DNA from: an uncultured Prolixibacteraceae bacterium
GTDB lineage: Bacteria; Bacteroidota; Bacteroidia; Bacteroidales; Prolixibacteraceae
DNA: 64,000 nt
Assembly: GCA_913063265.1 (NCBI GenBank)
Contig: CAJXZG010000002.1
Span: 1-64,000, forward strand
Direction of reading: 5' to 3'
Shown here: positions 1-8,088 of the stretch, in pieces
Layout of the letters: every line of letters starts with the position of its first letter
Position numbering within the stretch: position 1 is the stretch's first letter
Position numbers and translations under genes: made by a program
Notes under the pieces: generated by a model
Seen by the model: only the letters and a program-made list of their open reading frames with translations
What the model was told of the DNA's origin: nothing
The model's database searches: none

Positions 1-642
1 TATTCTGCTTCGAAATTATCTGTTGCAGCCAATTACTATTACATGATGTACAAAAACCAATTGGTATTGACCGGACAGATTAACGATGTGGGTGCACCAA
101 TTATGGTAAATGTTGATGACAGTTACAGAACAGGCCTGGAATTACAATTTGGTGTGCAAATAGCAAATAATTTGCAGTGGCAGGGAAACACCACATTAAG
201 TATGAATAAAATAAAAGATTTTACCGAGTATGTCGATAATTGGGATACCTGGGGACAGGAAACTTTTTTTCTTGAGACTACAGACATTGCCTTTTCACCA
301 AATGTAATTGCTAACAGCCAGTTTGTTTATACCCCAACAAAAGGATTTAGTTTTGCTTTTGTTTCACAGTATGTGGGCAAACAATTTATTGACAATACAT
401 CTAACGATGACAGAATCCTTGAAGCCTATTTTATCAATAATCTAAAAGTAGATTATACCTTTGAAACAAAATTGTTTGAAGAGATAACCCTGCATTTTAT
501 GGCTAATAATTTATTCAATCACACATATGAATCTAATGCCTGGGTATACTCATACTTTTATGAAGGAGAAAGGGGTAAAATAGATGGTTATTATCCACAA
601 GCAGGAGCACATTTTATGTTCGGGGTGGATTTTAGGTTTTAA
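1..642 (+). CDS. TonB-dependent receptor, C-terminal part (truncated by window edge)
   Basis: This is the end of an outer-membrane beta-barrel of the TonB-dependent receptor family, which imports large nutrients such as glycans or iron complexes using energy passed on by TonB. The reading frame is open from base 1, so the start lies outside the window. What is visible are alternating hydrophobic/aromatic strands, a segment reading HFMANNLFNHTYES that is typical of the penultimate strands, and a terminal Phe (GVDFRF), the usual end of a barrel recognised by the Bam machinery. The plug domain and TonB box are not visible, so the substrate cannot be inferred. A 120-bp structured repeat begins 13 bases after the stop codon and may serve as its 3' end. 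Confidence 0.85.
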   Translation, partial: YSASKLSVAANYYYMMYKNQLVLTGQINDVGAPIMVNVDDSYRTGLELQFGVQIANNLQWQGNTTLSMNKIKDFTEYVDNWDTWGQETFFLETTDIAFSPNVIANSQFVYTPTKGFSFAFVSQYVGKQFIDNTSNDDRILEAYFINNLKVDYTFETKLFEEITLHFMANNLFNHTYESNAWVYSYFYEGERGKIDGYYPQAGAHFMFGVDFRF

Positions 643-655
643 CTATTTATGTAAA

Positions 656-775
656 TACCCCCCGTTTCGGTCTTGCTCCGTTCAATGGAGTCTGCGGCCT
701 CAACCGTCCCCTTGGGTCAGGGGGACAGTTGAAGCCAAGGGCTTCGAAGAAGACATGGTGGAAACAAGGGGTATA
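656..775. repeat. 120-bp structured palindromic repeat, copy A
   Basis: The element opens with TACCCCCCGTTTCG and closes with AAGGGGTATA, forming imperfect terminal inverted repeats. The interior has nested hairpins, one around CTCCGTTCAATGGAG and a larger one pairing GGCCTCAACCGTCCCC with GGGGACAGTTGAAGCC. A second element of exactly the same length and plan lies at 58721-58840. Both sit directly beyond gene ends. It could be a REP-like or MITE-like element and may terminate transcription. A 64-codon open frame runs through it but is not credible as a gene. Confidence 0.7.
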
Positions 776-804
776 TAATATTTTTTAGATGTTAATTTGA
801 TTTT

Positions 805-1935
805 TCACTCCAGAATTACCTTCCCTTCAATTTCAACCAAAAGGTCTTCGCGACAAATATCTGCAATAATATACACCACAGGTAGATTTCCATAGTGTTT
901 CTTAAAAGTTCTTTTTACAACCGAAAAATCTTTCCGGTTTTTTACATAAACCCTTGCATGGCCATAACGAGGATTAATTTTTTCGTCTGAAAGTTTTTCA
1001 AGAATCTGCTCTGAATAGAGCTGTTTTATATTGTTAATGGTTACTTCGGTCTGTTCTTCCGGATCTCCAACACCTACAGTATTCTCCCCTACAATTGAAG
1101 CAGTTCCCGAAATAAAAACCATCTTTTTTCCATGTAATTCAAGATAACGCGCCCTTTCAAATTTTGGTGTCGTTTTTAGTACACATCCTTCGCCAACCAA
1201 TACCTCATCGCTATAGGTATGTGCCGCAATTTGTTCCGGATTATTTATGGCTGATGAGCTGCAATATTCAGACTGAACTGCAACAAATTCAATCAAAACA
1301 CCACCTTCATTCATTCCAATACCTGTTGCTGCCGGATATCCGTTATTCTCAAACGCGTCGCTGTAAAATATCGTTCGTGCATTGTTGAATTCCTGGTATC
1401 GTTGCTCAGGTCCATCGTATCCTAAAATGTCTTCCAGGTAATTCCACTGACGAACTATCGAACCAACGTGGAATTCTGTTTTTTGAAAAATTTCAGATAA
1501 ATCGGAAAAGGCTTTTTCTGAATTAATCTTACAGTTATCATTGGTATTTGATTGCACATTTCCTATCAGAACCTGACAATCTCCATTTTTAAACAATACC
1601 GCACCATTATTGTCATTCAACAAAAAAGATGCATCCCAGAGTCGTGAATCATAAAAACTTACCTCGGCGATAATTTTGCGTGTTAGCGGAGGTTGTGCTA
1701 TTACACTTAAAAGTATATCGTTATGAACCTTTGACTTTACCTGAGATTTTATTTCTTTTTGGATTTTGAGGTAATCAGATTTTGATTCCGCATCGACAAA
1801 AAAATTTATTTTAAAAACCTTTTTTCCTGAATTAATTTTTAACAACTGATCCAAACAATTCAGTAGTTGTTCGTCCATTGTTGCACAGGAATTTTCCGGG
1901 TTAATAAATATTCTTTCGCCGTCTATAAAATACAT
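805..1935 (-). CDS. Chorismatase-like protein (FkbO/Hyg5/XanB2 type, RidA-like fold)
   Basis: Enzymes of this family hydrolyse chorismate to dihydroxycyclohexadiene carboxylate or to 3-/4-hydroxybenzoate and pyruvate, feeding natural products or pigments. The 376-residue length fits the family. The C-terminal block ADICREDLLVEIEG holds the Glu that I associate with catalysis in FkbO/Hyg5, and the central blocks VGSIVRQWNYLEDIL and YQEFNNARTIFYSD match the family pattern as I recall it. There is no signal peptide, so it should be cytoplasmic. It stands alone: no aromatic-acid, polyketide or pigment genes lie beside it, and deoC upstream is separated by a terminator. A divergent RidA-like protein of other function is the main alternative. 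Confidence 0.6.
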   Translation of the reverse strand: MYFIDGERIFINPENSCATMDEQLLNCLDQLLKINSGKKVFKINFFVDAESKSDYLKIQKEIKSQVKSKVHNDILLSVIAQPPLTRKIIAEVSFYDSRLWDASFLLNDNNGAVLFKNGDCQVLIGNVQSNTNDNCKINSEKAFSDLSEIFQKTEFHVGSIVRQWNYLEDILGYDGPEQRYQEFNNARTIFYSDAFENNGYPAATGIGMNEGGVLIEFVAVQSEYCSSSAINNPEQIAAHTYSDEVLVGEGCVLKTTPKFERARYLELHGKKMVFISGTASIVGENTVGVGDPEEQTEVTINNIKQLYSEQILEKLSDEKINPRYGHARVYVKNRKDFSVVKRTFKKHYGNLPVVYIIADICREDLLVEIEGKVILE

Positions 1936-2018
1936 CGTCCAGTTTTAAATTGGGCTACAAATATGGCAGGATTTTTTGATGTAAAAAAAAGTTGATTCGA
2001 TTTTTTTGGCGTATGAAA

Positions 2019-2043
2019 AATCAGGTTTGCATTTCACCTGATT
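2019..2043 (-). terminator. Intrinsic terminator after deoC
   Basis: An 8-bp perfect stem (AATCAGGT / ACCTGATT) with a loop of about 9 bases is followed on the minus strand by a run of T. It lies 29 bases past the deoC stop and separates that operon from the chorismatase-like gene. Confidence 0.6.
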
Positions 2044-2071
2044 CTTATCTGTCTGTTTACCAGCAAAATTT

Positions 2072-2752
2072 TCAATAATCCCCTTCTGCCTTACTCCCGC
2101 TTAATACAGCCTCTGTTGAGCCAACTCCAAGGCGATCAGCACCCTGTTCCAGAAATGCCACGGCATCTTTCCAGGTTCTTATTCCTCCGGAGGGTTTTAC
2201 CAGCATTCTGTCACCAACAGTTTTTATCATTATCTCAATATTCTCAGGTGTCGCTTTTCCGGGACCAAAACCTGTTGATGTTTTAACAAAATCAGCACCA
2301 CCTTCGTACGACAATTCACATGCTTTTGCAATTTGCTCTGGTGTTAAAAATCCACTTTCCTGTATTACTTTTACTAAAACTCCATGTTGATGCGCAACAT
2401 CAACCACAGCTTTGATATCTGCGATAACGTACTCATAATCGCCTGATAAGAATTTACTGATATTCATTACCATATCAATCTCATCAGTACCATCGTTAAT
2501 AGCCTGTCTGGCCTGGAATTCTTTTACAGGAATGGAATCGGTGCCATGAGGAAAACTCAGAACACAAGATACTTTTACATTACTATCTTTCAAAAGTTCT
2601 TTTGCCAATTTAATATCGCAGGGTTTTACACACATGCTAAATACTTCATTTTCGATACACATTTTAGCATTGGCATGTAAATCCAACTCTGTTTGATCTG
2701 GTTTAAGCACTGCATGATCTATGGTTTGAGCTACTTGTCTTTTTGTGTACAT
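2072..2752 (-). CDS. deoC: Deoxyribose-phosphate aldolase
   Basis: DeoC cleaves 2-deoxyribose 5-phosphate to glyceraldehyde 3-phosphate and acetaldehyde in the catabolism of deoxynucleosides. The 226-residue protein is of normal length. The Schiff-base lysine lies in FVKTSTGFGPGKATPE, the second active-site lysine in MLVKPSGGIRTW, and the catalytic Asp in DEIDMVMNI. The start ATG is 6 bases from the end of the upstream DUF2007 gene, and the gene closes a tight run with xseA and xseB, which suggests one transcript. An intrinsic terminator follows at 2019-2043. No other nucleoside catabolic gene lies nearby, so the association with exonuclease VII may reflect general handling of DNA breakdown products. 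Confidence 0.95.
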   Translation of the reverse strand: MYTKRQVAQTIDHAVLKPDQTELDLHANAKMCIENEVFSMCVKPCDIKLAKELLKDSNVKVSCVLSFPHGTDSIPVKEFQARQAINDGTDEIDMVMNISKFLSGDYEYVIADIKAVVDVAHQHGVLVKVIQESGFLTPEQIAKACELSYEGGADFVKTSTGFGPGKATPENIEIMIKTVGDRMLVKPSGGIRTWKDAVAFLEQGADRLGVGSTEAVLSGSKAEGDY

Positions 2753-2758
2753 TTTATA

Positions 2759-2983
2759 TTATTCAATTATTGCCTTTATAATTTTAATTGCTTCCTCCGT
2801 ATCCGATTCTTTTACATACAAATCGATAGCCGATGGAATTCCTCCACCAAAACCTGCTTCCAATCCCTGACGAAATCCGTCTTTTGTAATGGAAACAATT
2901 CCTTTCTGATCAAGTTCTGATTTTATTCTTTCGATAATAACACTTCCACCCGTGTAAACCAAAACCAGTCTGTCTTTGCTCAT
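2759..2983 (-). CDS. DUF2007-type small signal-transducing-like protein
   Basis: This 74-residue soluble protein has the pattern of the DUF2007 family: an N-terminal strand LVLVYTGGSVIIERIKSEL, a Gly-rich centre (GLEAGFGGGIPSAIDLYV) and a C-terminal helix EEAIKIIKAIIE, suggesting a compact ferredoxin-like alpha/beta fold. DUF2007 members are described as putative signal-transducing proteins, but no biochemical role is settled. It lies 11 bases after xseB and 6 bases before deoC, so it is almost certainly cotranscribed with them. Confidence 0.7.
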   Translation of the reverse strand: MSKDRLVLVYTGGSVIIERIKSELDQKGIVSITKDGFRQGLEAGFGGGIPSAIDLYVKESDTEEAIKIIKAIIE

Positions 2984-2994
2984 AACTATTATGT

Positions 2995-3198
2995 TTATTC
3001 TTCCATTTCTTTTAAAATCTGTTCAACCTGTTCGTTGGTTTTTAATAATTTATCCTTACAGGTTTTTAATAAAACAGAAACACGTTTTACTTTTTCAGCC
3101 AACTCGTCCACGTCCAGTTCTTCATTTTCAATCTTTTCAAGAATTTCTTCAACCTCCGCCATTGCATCGGCATAACTGATGTTTCTTTTATTTGCCAT
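2995..3198 (-). CDS. xseB: Exodeoxyribonuclease VII small subunit
   Basis: XseB wraps several copies around the long helix of XseA to form the single-strand-specific exonuclease VII used in mismatch repair and clearance of damaged DNA. The 67-residue protein is highly charged and helical, with the family pattern SYADAMAEVEEILEKIENEE followed by DVDELAEKVKRV. Its ATG overlaps the end of xseA by 11 bases, an arrangement that favours translational coupling of the two subunits. Confidence 0.93.
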   Translation of the reverse strand: MANKRNISYADAMAEVEEILEKIENEELDVDELAEKVKRVSVLLKTCKDKLLKTNEQVEQILKEMEE

Positions 3199-4633
3199 GA
3201 TTTTCTTTTTTAACGATTTTACTTTTTACTTTACCATCAGCGAAACGGGTTTCAATTTCTTCATCCAGTTCAATTTGTTTTGATGATTTTATAATTTCCC
3301 CATTTTTCAAAGTTAATGTATATCCTCTTTGTAGAACATTTTCAGGATTGATTAATCTTGCTGTATTTTCAAAAAAATGAATTCTATCTTTCTCTTTTAA
3401 CAGAAATTTCTTCGATTGGCCAGACAGGATATCTGTAAAATGATTTATTACTCCGCGTTGTTTTAATATCGATTCATTTATCAAATGATGAAGAGATTCT
3501 TTTTTTTGTGCCAGCCTTGTTTTAATAGCGCTTATTAACATCTTTGATTTTGAATATAATTCATGATGTAATTCGCTTAACTCGTGTTCTTTCTGATAGG
3601 AAAATTGTTTTACGACTCTTTGTACTTCATTACCTTTTTTCGATAATTGAATCTGATTTTTTATTATAAAACCCTCAACTACCCTGCTTAATCCAATAGC
3701 TGCATTTTCCAATTCAGAATTGTGAGAATCGAGCATATTTACTGCAAAGTCTACAATTTCGTTCTCCATTTCCAACAATCTGCTGTAATAAGTTTCAACC
3801 CCTTTTATCAGAAATTCAGCAACTGCAGTTGGAGTTTTTAAACGCGAATGAGCAACCAAATCTATAATTGTGTCATCTTTTTCATGGCCAATTCCTGTAA
3901 TTACCGGTAAGGGAAACTGCGTAATATTAAATGCCAGTTCATAATCATCGAAACTGCTTAAATCGGCAGTTGCCCCTCCCCCGCGAATAATAACCACTGC
4001 ATCAAAAAAATCTTCGAATTGAAAGATTCTTTCCAAAGCAAAGATTATTGAAGAAGGAGCTTCGACACCCTGCATGGTAGCCTGAAACAATTTAGTATAA
4101 AATCTGAATCCAAATTCATTATTCTCTAATTGATCCATGAAATCCTGGTAACCGGCAGCCGTAGCAGAAGAAATTACTGCTATTTTTTGAGGAACAAGAG
4201 GAAGTCCAAGTTCCTTATTCATTTCAAAAACACCCTCATTTTGCAAACGATTGATTATTTCTTTTCGTTGCATGGCCATATCTCCGACCGTGTAAACCGG
4301 ATCGATATCCCTGATATTGAGACTAAGACCAAAAGCCGAATGATATTCAACAGTAACCTGAACAAGAATTTTAATACCCTGAGTAAACAATTGTCCTGTT
4401 GAGGTTTCGAAATAAGGTTTTAACATTCGGTAAGTGTAAGACCATATTGTAGCCCGGGCTCTTGCAATAATTTCATTCTCCTGTTTCTCAACCAACTCAA
4501 GATAACAATGTCCGCTGAAATTTTCCTTTAATTCGCTTATTTCAGCAACCATCCATACCGATGAAGGCAACGATTCTTTAATTGCCTTAGCAATTTGCTC
4601 ATTAAGTTCAGAAAGGGTGATTTTTTGTTCCAT
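3188..4633 (-). CDS. xseA: Exodeoxyribonuclease VII large subunit
   Basis: XseA is the catalytic subunit of exonuclease VII, which degrades single-stranded DNA from both ends. The 481-residue protein starts with an OB-fold (SVWMVAEISELKENFSGHCYLEL), then the catalytic domain with IAVISSATAAGYQDF, the VIIRGGGATADLSSFDDYELA block and GIGHEKDDTIIDLVAHSRLKTP split over the active site, then a long coiled coil that binds XseB, and a C-terminal segment ENVLQRGYTLT. All family hallmarks are present. It starts 5 bases after the S8 protease stop and overlaps xseB, so the run from the protease to deoC appears to be one transcription unit. Confidence 0.95.
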   Translation of the reverse strand: MEQKITLSELNEQIAKAIKESLPSSVWMVAEISELKENFSGHCYLELVEKQENEIIARARATIWSYTYRMLKPYFETSTGQLFTQGIKILVQVTVEYHSAFGLSLNIRDIDPVYTVGDMAMQRKEIINRLQNEGVFEMNKELGLPLVPQKIAVISSATAAGYQDFMDQLENNEFGFRFYTKLFQATMQGVEAPSSIIFALERIFQFEDFFDAVVIIRGGGATADLSSFDDYELAFNITQFPLPVITGIGHEKDDTIIDLVAHSRLKTPTAVAEFLIKGVETYYSRLLEMENEIVDFAVNMLDSHNSELENAAIGLSRVVEGFIIKNQIQLSKKGNEVQRVVKQFSYQKEHELSELHHELYSKSKMLISAIKTRLAQKKESLHHLINESILKQRGVINHFTDILSGQSKKFLLKEKDRIHFFENTARLINPENVLQRGYTLTLKNGEIIKSSKQIELDEEIETRFADGKVKSKIVKKENHGK

Positions 4634-4638
4634 TAATT

Positions 4639-6273
4639 TTATTGCACTTTGCTCAATTTAAGTGTTTCTGTTGAATTAGCTGTACTAATTTTTAAAATTA
4701 ATATTCCCGGTTGAATTGATTGCAAATTATTTAGTTCAATTTGATTGGTTACCTGTTTAATCCATTTACCAACCAATTTTCCATCCATTGAAAATAATTC
4801 GATGCGAACTTCTTCATAGAACAAGTTATTATTTGATTTTAAAATGATTCTGTCTCTTACAGGATTTGGAAAAACAATCCATTGATTTGAATTACTTTTT
4901 TCGGCAACCGAAAGGTGTTTTAGTAAAATATACGACCATCTTAAATCCGGTATTCCATAACCACTTAAAGAATCGGGTTCTTCAAACAAATGTGCACTTA
5001 ATTCCAGGGCACCCTTAATTTGTTTTGCAGTCGCATAAGGAAATGCCTGCCATAAACTTGCTGCTATTCCCGCTACTATTGGACTTGAAAATGAAGTACC
5101 GTTAATATATCCAAATGCTCCGTTTGACCTCTGTGCAACTGCCCTTAAGCCCACCGCTGTTATATTTGGTTTTACTGCCCCTCCGTAAGCCGGGCCATAA
5201 GATGTAAAATATGCAGGAATACTGTCTTTTCCGATTGCCCCAACACCCAAAACATTAGCACCATCTGAAGGTGAAATTATATATTTCCATGGATCATTTC
5301 CTTCGTTTCCTGCACTGGAAACAACAAGAATTCCCTTTGAAGCTGCAATATTTGCTCCCTGAGTTACACGTGTAGTATATCCATCCATATCCTCATAAGT
5401 ATGATTCATTGAAGGATCATCAAATTCATAATATCCCAATGATGAATTGATAATGTCAACTCCTACACTATCAGCAAATTCTGCTGCTGCTACCCAGTTA
5501 TCCTCTTCAATTAAATATTCTGTTTCAGCATCCTCAGAACGAAGCAGCCAGAAGGAAGCTTTTGTTGCAGTTCCAATCAATGTTCCGGGTACATATCCTC
5601 CCATACAGGAAAGTACACTCATTCCATGATAGTGGGTTTGAAAAATATCACTGTAGGGGTCAACAAAGTCGCGGATTCCTAAAATCTGATTATTTGCCCA
5701 CAAACTATCCATGCCACTGTAGATATTGGCATTATAAAAACCGGCATCCAGAACGGCTATTTGAATACCTTGCCCATTGTAACCCTGATTGTGCAGAAAT
5801 TGCCCGTTAAGAGTGGAAGTTTGATAAACCGACGGGCCATAATAAGAAGTATCAATTGGAATGGGTTCAAAACCGCTTTCTGTGAATTTGTTTACAGCAC
5901 TTTTTGTGCCGCTTCCTTTTGAAAGTTGAACTTCTTTTACAAAGTTTAATTTCTGAACTTCGGTTTGAAAACTATCGTTTAAAGCCAAAACTGTTACTCC
6001 GTTTAACCATTTTGAGCTATGTTTAATTTCCGCTCCAATTTTCAATACCTCTTCAATGTAATGTTGATTAACCGGTAAATCAAGAGAATCAATTTTTATA
6101 CGCTGCTTAATTCTTCTTTCAATAGCGCGATCTGAAAGATATTCCTCAGGTTGTGAAAGAGTATAAGGAGTATCATTTTTATCGGTAAAAGCCACCCAAT
6201 AATAATTCTGCGCATTTCCTCTTAAAGAAAAAACAATTAGTAAAAATGTCAATTGGAATAAAACCTGCTTCAT
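4639..6273 (-). CDS. Subtilisin-like S8 serine protease with T9SS sorting domain
   Basis: This 544-residue protein is a secreted subtilase. It begins with a signal peptide ending near RGNAQ, followed by a pro-region and the S8 domain. The catalytic triad is seen as Asp in IAVLDAGFY (about residue 176), His in HYHGMSVLSCMGG (about 216) and Ser in NGTSFSSPIVAGIAAS (about 393). The last ~80 residues (from VFPNPVRDRIIL to the end) form a type A sorting domain for type IX secretion, so the protein should be exported and attached to or released from the cell surface. It lies 60 bases after a MORN-repeat gene and 5 bases before xseA. The link to exonuclease VII is likely positional only. The peptide substrate is unknown. 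Confidence 0.92.
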   Translation of the reverse strand: MKQVLFQLTFLLIVFSLRGNAQNYYWVAFTDKNDTPYTLSQPEEYLSDRAIERRIKQRIKIDSLDLPVNQHYIEEVLKIGAEIKHSSKWLNGVTVLALNDSFQTEVQKLNFVKEVQLSKGSGTKSAVNKFTESGFEPIPIDTSYYGPSVYQTSTLNGQFLHNQGYNGQGIQIAVLDAGFYNANIYSGMDSLWANNQILGIRDFVDPYSDIFQTHYHGMSVLSCMGGYVPGTLIGTATKASFWLLRSEDAETEYLIEEDNWVAAAEFADSVGVDIINSSLGYYEFDDPSMNHTYEDMDGYTTRVTQGANIAASKGILVVSSAGNEGNDPWKYIISPSDGANVLGVGAIGKDSIPAYFTSYGPAYGGAVKPNITAVGLRAVAQRSNGAFGYINGTSFSSPIVAGIAASLWQAFPYATAKQIKGALELSAHLFEEPDSLSGYGIPDLRWSYILLKHLSVAEKSNSNQWIVFPNPVRDRIILKSNNNLFYEEVRIELFSMDGKLVGKWIKQVTNQIELNNLQSIQPGILILKISTANSTETLKLSKVQ

Positions 6274-6333
6274 ATAAAAATCCCTGTTTATTTGGGTATA
6301 AATCCTATCGAAATTACAACAATTTTAAAAACT

Positions 6334-7125
6334 CTAATAAATCTTCTTTTTTAACATGTATTCCGAAGGATCGTTCATATATTTTTCAGGATCGTTGAGC
6401 GTATCTTTTCCATCTTCCATTTGCATGATATTTAAATTGGCGATACTATCTCTAACATTTGGATTTAAAATTTTTCCCTCATCATAAAATAACGAATATA
6501 AATAATCACCATTTTCATTATAGTATTTCCATTCTCCATCATGTAATCCATTTATATAACAAGCTTCCAGTTCTACCCTTTCATTTTGAAAATAGGTAAG
6601 ACAAAGTCCGTTACGTTGATTGTTTTTCATTTTGCATTGGAAAAATGGTTTGCCATTTTTAAAGAATACCTGAAAGTTCCCTTCCTGAACTCCATTTACC
6701 CAATCTGTTTCTTCCCAAATTTCACCGGTATCGTAATACTTTCTCGACTTACCATGTTTTACTCCGTTTTTCATTTGCTCATCAGAAATTTTTCTGTTTG
6801 CGGAATAATATGTCCATAATCCCGACTTTTTCTGATTTAAATAAATGCCATCGGCTACCTTATTTCTCCATTCATCAAAAAGTTGAACATCGGCTGAATC
6901 AGAATCGGTGCGATAAACAATAATTGCTTTTAACTGTCCCCCGGAATGATATCTTTTCCATTCTCCAACAGGCTTTCCATCTTTAAAATTTCCTTCGTAA
7001 ATTAACCTCCCGGTTGCCTGTTTCTTTTGCCAGAAACCCTGACGCAATCCATTGTTATCGGTTTGATTGATTTGCGAGACTGCTAAATATGGCAGAAACA
7101 ATAATATTAATAGTGTTGATCTCAT
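6334..7125 (-). CDS. Secreted MORN-repeat protein (YwqK-like)
   Basis: This 263-residue protein has a signal peptide (MRSTLLILLFLPYLAVSQ) and a chain of about eight MORN-2-type repeats of the form G.W..Y...G with hydrophobic spacing, for example GKPVGEWKRYHSGGQLKA, GLWTYYSANRKIS and GLHDGEWKYYNENGDY. Such repeats build extended beta-hairpin sheets that bind proteins or membranes. Members are sometimes annotated as YwqK-family antitoxin, but no toxin gene is adjacent and the signal peptide argues for a periplasmic or surface role. Function is unknown. Confidence 0.75.
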   Translation of the reverse strand: MRSTLLILLFLPYLAVSQINQTDNNGLRQGFWQKKQATGRLIYEGNFKDGKPVGEWKRYHSGGQLKAIIVYRTDSDSADVQLFDEWRNKVADGIYLNQKKSGLWTYYSANRKISDEQMKNGVKHGKSRKYYDTGEIWEETDWVNGVQEGNFQVFFKNGKPFFQCKMKNNQRNGLCLTYFQNERVELEACYINGLHDGEWKYYNENGDYLYSLFYDEGKILNPNVRDSIANLNIMQMEDGKDTLNDPEKYMNDPSEYMLKKKIY

Positions 7126-7313
7126 GTTTTTATTTCTAAAAACTGCAAAAATATGAAATTATTATTGGCAGATAAGGGATTTACTTATCAAGCTCACTAA
7201 GGATCAAATTAAAAAGATTTAAAATTTATAAAATGTTATATTAGTGAACATATTAAACAATTTTGGTGTATCTGAATTTATGATTATAAAGAAACATTTA
7301 ACAAAAGAATAAT

Positions 7314-7937
7314 ATGTGGGTTAAAAATATTGAAAGCCTGGAAAAAATAACTCCGGCGCAAGCATTGGATATTTTAAAAGAAGGAAATAAACGATTTTTA
7401 CAAAATAAAAATACGAAGCATAATTTGCTGGAACAGGTTGAACAAACTTCAAATGGACAATTTCCTGTTGCTACAATTTTAAGCTGCATTGATTCACGTA
7501 CTTCTTCTGAACTTATTTTTGATCAGGGTATAGGAGGAATATTTAGTGTAAGAATTGCCGGAAATATAGTAAATGAAGATATTTTAGGCAGTATGGAATA
7601 TGCATGTGCGGTGGCTAAATCGAAAGTATTAGTCGTAATGGGTCATACAAAATGTGGAGCAGTTATTAGTGCCTGTAATAATCATAAAAGTGGAAACATA
7701 ACAACATTATTAAACAAAATTCGTCCTGCAATCGAATTAGAGAAAAGTGTAAAATCGGAACGAAACGGACAAAACATATTTTTTGTCAATCGGGTTTGTG
7801 AATTAAATGTTGAAGTTGCTATCCAAAAAATTCGAACTCAAAGCCCTGTTCTTAATAATCTTGAAAAAGAAGGAAAAATAAAAATAGTAGGAGGAATTTA
7901 TGATATTGATAACGGAGAGGTAAGTTTTTTTGATTAA
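7314..7937 (+). CDS. Beta-class carbonic anhydrase
   Basis: The enzyme interconverts CO2 and bicarbonate. The 207-residue protein carries the beta-class zinc ligands Cys58 and, in the second motif, His111 and Cys114 (MGHTKCGAV), with the Asp60-Arg62 dyad in CIDSRTSSE. The segment GIFSVRIAGN following the first motif is also diagnostic. There is no signal peptide, so it should be cytoplasmic. It is transcribed divergently from the MORN gene across a 188-base AT-rich spacer. It is probably a single-gene unit, as 151 bases separate it from the next gene. Confidence 0.93.
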   Translation: MWVKNIESLEKITPAQALDILKEGNKRFLQNKNTKHNLLEQVEQTSNGQFPVATILSCIDSRTSSELIFDQGIGGIFSVRIAGNIVNEDILGSMEYACAVAKSKVLVVMGHTKCGAVISACNNHKSGNITTLLNKIRPAIELEKSVKSERNGQNIFFVNRVCELNVEVAIQKIRTQSPVLNNLEKEGKIKIVGGIYDIDNGEVSFFD

Positions 7938-8057
7938 AAAGAAAAAAAATTGTTTTTCGCAAAATTCTAATTTTCGTACTTATTGGATATCATAAATAAT
8001 CTTCAGCTAAAACATTAATTCTTCTTGTCCGACAACTCCTCAACAAAAAAAATAACC

Positions 8058-8065
8058 TATTTTTG
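8058..8065 (+). promoter_or_regulatory. Putative -7 box for the serine hydrolase gene
   Basis: TATTTTTG matches the Bacteroidota -7 consensus TAnnTTTG and lies 23 bases before the ATG. No well-spaced -33 TTTG is seen, so this is a weak call. Confidence 0.35.
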
Positions 8066-8088
8066 AACTTTAATTTTACCCTTTTCAA

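Noticed and set aside
584-778. 64-codon plus-strand open frame overlapping the end of the TonB receptor
   Set aside because: It runs through the palindromic repeat, has odd composition and starts inside the receptor gene.
6334-7125. Toxin-antitoxin system suggested by YwqK naming
   Set aside because: No toxin gene is adjacent and the protein carries a signal peptide.
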